A DNA stretch of 5,875 nt. Origin: Desulfitobacterium sp. GTDB taxonomy: Bacteria; Bacillota; Desulfitobacteriia; Desulfitobacteriales; Desulfitobacteriaceae. Below are positions 4,651 through 5,875 of this stretch, in pieces. Where the stretch lies: assembly GCA_012799495.1 (NCBI GenBank), contig JAAZLD010000510.1, positions 1 to 5,875 of the forward strand, given 5' to 3'. How positions within the stretch are numbered: position 1 is the first letter of the stretch; each line of letters starts with the position of its first letter. The notes beneath the pieces are model-generated. The model had not been told where the DNA came from, did no database searches, and was given only the letters and a program-made list of their open reading frames with translations. The position numbers and the translations under genes were made by a program.

Positions 4651-5685
4651 TTGAAAAAACGGAAATGGCGCTGGCTTTTTGTCATAAGCCTTTGTATATT
4701 AAGTATTTGGCTTTTAGCCTCTGTTCGACCCATCTTAAGTCCTTTTTTCCTAGCCTTGGCTTTAGCTTATATGTTGGCACCTGTAGTAGAAATATTGACT
4801 AGAAAAGGGGTAGGGCGGAAAACCTCTATTGCCATAGTATTCTTAGGTATTATTGGCTCTTTTGCGATTACGATCTTTCTTCTAATTCCTAAACTCTATT
4901 TGGAGTTATCCAAATTAACCTTAGTCCTACCTGAGACAATGGCTGCTTTCGAACAAAAAGTACAGGACTTTCGCTCCAATTTTCAAGCGGCAGGTTTACC
5001 TCATCAAGTAATCACCTTATTGGATGAGCATTTAGTTCAAGGCCAGGACTTTATGATGAAATGGTTAGATGATATCTTGGATGATATCCCTAAAATCTTA
5101 ACTTCTATGGGGTTACTTATTCTTTCCCCGGTAATAGCAATTTATCTTTTGGTTGATTGGGAGAAGATCCAGGGAGGGCTTTTGCGAATAGTCCCCCAGC
5201 GTAAGAGGGTAGCCTGGCAGAGAGTGATTCAGGATATCAGCCATATAGTACGTAGCTATATACGTGGTAATATATTAGTAGCCTTAATCGTCGGAATTCT
5301 CACGGGAGTTGGTGTCAAAATAGCAGGTATGGATTATGCCCTCATAATTGGGGTACTGTGTGGTCTTTTTGATCTGATTCCTTATTTCGGCCCTTTAATC
5401 GGGGCGATACCTGCGGTCCTTTTAGGTTTAGTAATCTCACCTTTCATGGCAATAAAAGTGCTCATTGTTATCCTCATCGTCCAACAATTAGAGAGTAGTA
5501 TTATTTCCCCCAAACTAATGGGAGATAGTGTGGGATTACATCCTTTGTGGATAATCTTTGCTTTATTAGCAGGAGGGGAAGTTGCGGGCTTTTGGGGTAT
5601 ACTTCTAGCCGTACCAGTGGCAGCAGTTATTCGGGTAATTATAAGACATATTTACTTTTGGCTGGTTTCACCGGAGATGGGTTGA
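4651..5685 (+). CDS. AI-2E/UPF0118 family transporter (YrrI-like)
   Basis: Integral membrane protein of 344 aa. A basic N-terminus (KKRKWR) precedes helices near 8-24, 27-46 and 59-79. A largely hydrophilic, helix-prone segment (about 83-145) follows, then further helices near 151-168, the GNILVALIVGILTGVGV segment, the stretch around DLIPYFGPLIGAIPA (from Asp241), MAIKVLIVILIV and a final hydrophobic pair. DLIPYFGP, PKLMG (287-291) and the closing HPLWIIFALLAGGEVAGFWGILLAVP are signatures of the family. Its best-known member, E. coli TqsA, was linked to autoinducer-2 export, while other members have been described as sodium/proton antiporters, so the substrate here is open. B. subtilis yrrI is the probable positional counterpart. 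It follows a terminator, so it is probably a separate transcription unit. Confidence 0.92.
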   Translation: MKKRKWRWLFVISLCILSIWLLASVRPILSPFFLALALAYMLAPVVEILTRKGVGRKTSIAIVFLGIIGSFAITIFLLIPKLYLELSKLTLVLPETMAAFEQKVQDFRSNFQAAGLPHQVITLLDEHLVQGQDFMMKWLDDILDDIPKILTSMGLLILSPVIAIYLLVDWEKIQGGLLRIVPQRKRVAWQRVIQDISHIVRSYIRGNILVALIVGILTGVGVKIAGMDYALIIGVLCGLFDLIPYFGPLIGAIPAVLLGLVISPFMAIKVLIVILIVQQLESSIISPKLMGDSVGLHPLWIIFALLAGGEVAGFWGILLAVPVAAVIRVIIRHIYFWLVSPEMG

Positions 5686-5774
5686 AGATTTCAGAATAAA
5701 GGAGATAATAAATTCTTGCCGAACTCAGTGATTTGCATGGATTAAATGTGTATTAAAGAAGAAGTGGTGATAGC

Positions 5775-5875
5775 ATGAGTCCGGTTCTCCAGTTTGTCCT
5801 AATTATCATTACCATTAATATTACCTATGTAACCCTGACCACAATACGCTTTATTTTAATGATTAAAGGGATGCG
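5775..5875 (+). CDS. UPF0316/DUF2179-type membrane protein, N-terminal part (cut by window end)
   Basis: Thirty-three complete codons are visible before the window ends. The product starts MSPVLQFVLIIITINITYV and continues TLTTIRFILMIKG. A first membrane helix running into a TLTTIR-x4-MIKG motif is typical of the UPF0316 (YebE) family, which has three N-terminal helices and a cytoplasmic DUF2179 domain; the latter would lie outside the window. ATG 5775 has AAGTGGTGA (5762-5770), a moderate match to the anti-Shine-Dalgarno sequence. It lies 89 bp after the AI-2E gene on the same strand with no visible terminator between, so cotranscription is possible. The family call rests on a short fragment. 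Confidence 0.65.
   Translation, partial: MSPVLQFVLIIITINITYVTLTTIRFILMIKGM

Noticed and set aside
4545..4802. 85-codon plus-strand frame before and inside the AI-2E gene
   Set aside because: It begins inside the terminator hairpin and overlaps the first helices of the AI-2E protein in another frame. No ribosome binding site.
5686..5774. T-box or other riboswitch before the last gene, and a separate promoter
   Set aside because: The 89-bp gap is too short for a T-box and shows no specifier or antiterminator structure. Possible -35/-10 pairs have 12- or 21-bp spacers, outside the usual range.

Overview
The window looks like a chromosomal housekeeping segment of a low-to-moderate GC Firmicute. 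The protein sequences suggest a Clostridia/Peptococcaceae-type organism (Desulfitobacterium/Desulfosporosinus-like), but this placement is an inference. All recognised genes lie on the + strand, most have strong AGGAGG-type ribosome binding sites, and three use TTG starts.

Region 1 (1-3437) is a sulfur-mobilisation operon. A near-consensus sigma-A promoter (TTGACA, 17 bp, TAAGAT) sits inside a long inverted repeat. It precedes a CymR/IscR-like Rrf2 regulator with a cysteine cluster and an unusual acidic tail built from 12-nt repeats. Then follow, closely spaced, a group-I cysteine desulfurase (IscS/NifS), an IscU-type Fe-S scaffold and the tRNA 2-thiouridylase MnmA. The expected chemistry is: IscS takes sulfur from cysteine, IscU uses it to assemble Fe-S clusters, MnmA uses it to thiolate U34 of tRNA, and the Rrf2 protein probably senses cluster or cysteine status and regulates the operon.

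Region 2 (3438-3656) is noncoding. It is dominated by a nested, GC-rich, near-perfect palindrome at 3459-3555, which looks like a dispersed repeat element and may also terminate the operon.

Region 3 (3657-4492) is a small operon: a two-domain PRC-barrel protein, a small zinc-ribbon protein translationally coupled to it by an ATGA overlap, and a 42-aa single-pass membrane peptide. A clear intrinsic terminator follows (4526-4565).

Region 4 (4493-5875) holds an AI-2E/UPF0118-family membrane protein and then the first 33 codons of a UPF0316/DUF2179-type membrane protein cut by the window end. From memory, the order cymR, iscS, mnmA, PRC-barrel (yrrD), small proteins, AI-2E protein (yrrI) resembles the B. 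subtilis cymR-yrvO-mnmA...yrrD...yrrI region, with iscU inserted between iscS and mnmA. I see no clearly new defence or mobile system. The most unusual items are the promoter-spanning palindrome, the repeat-encoded tail of the regulator and the nested palindromic element.
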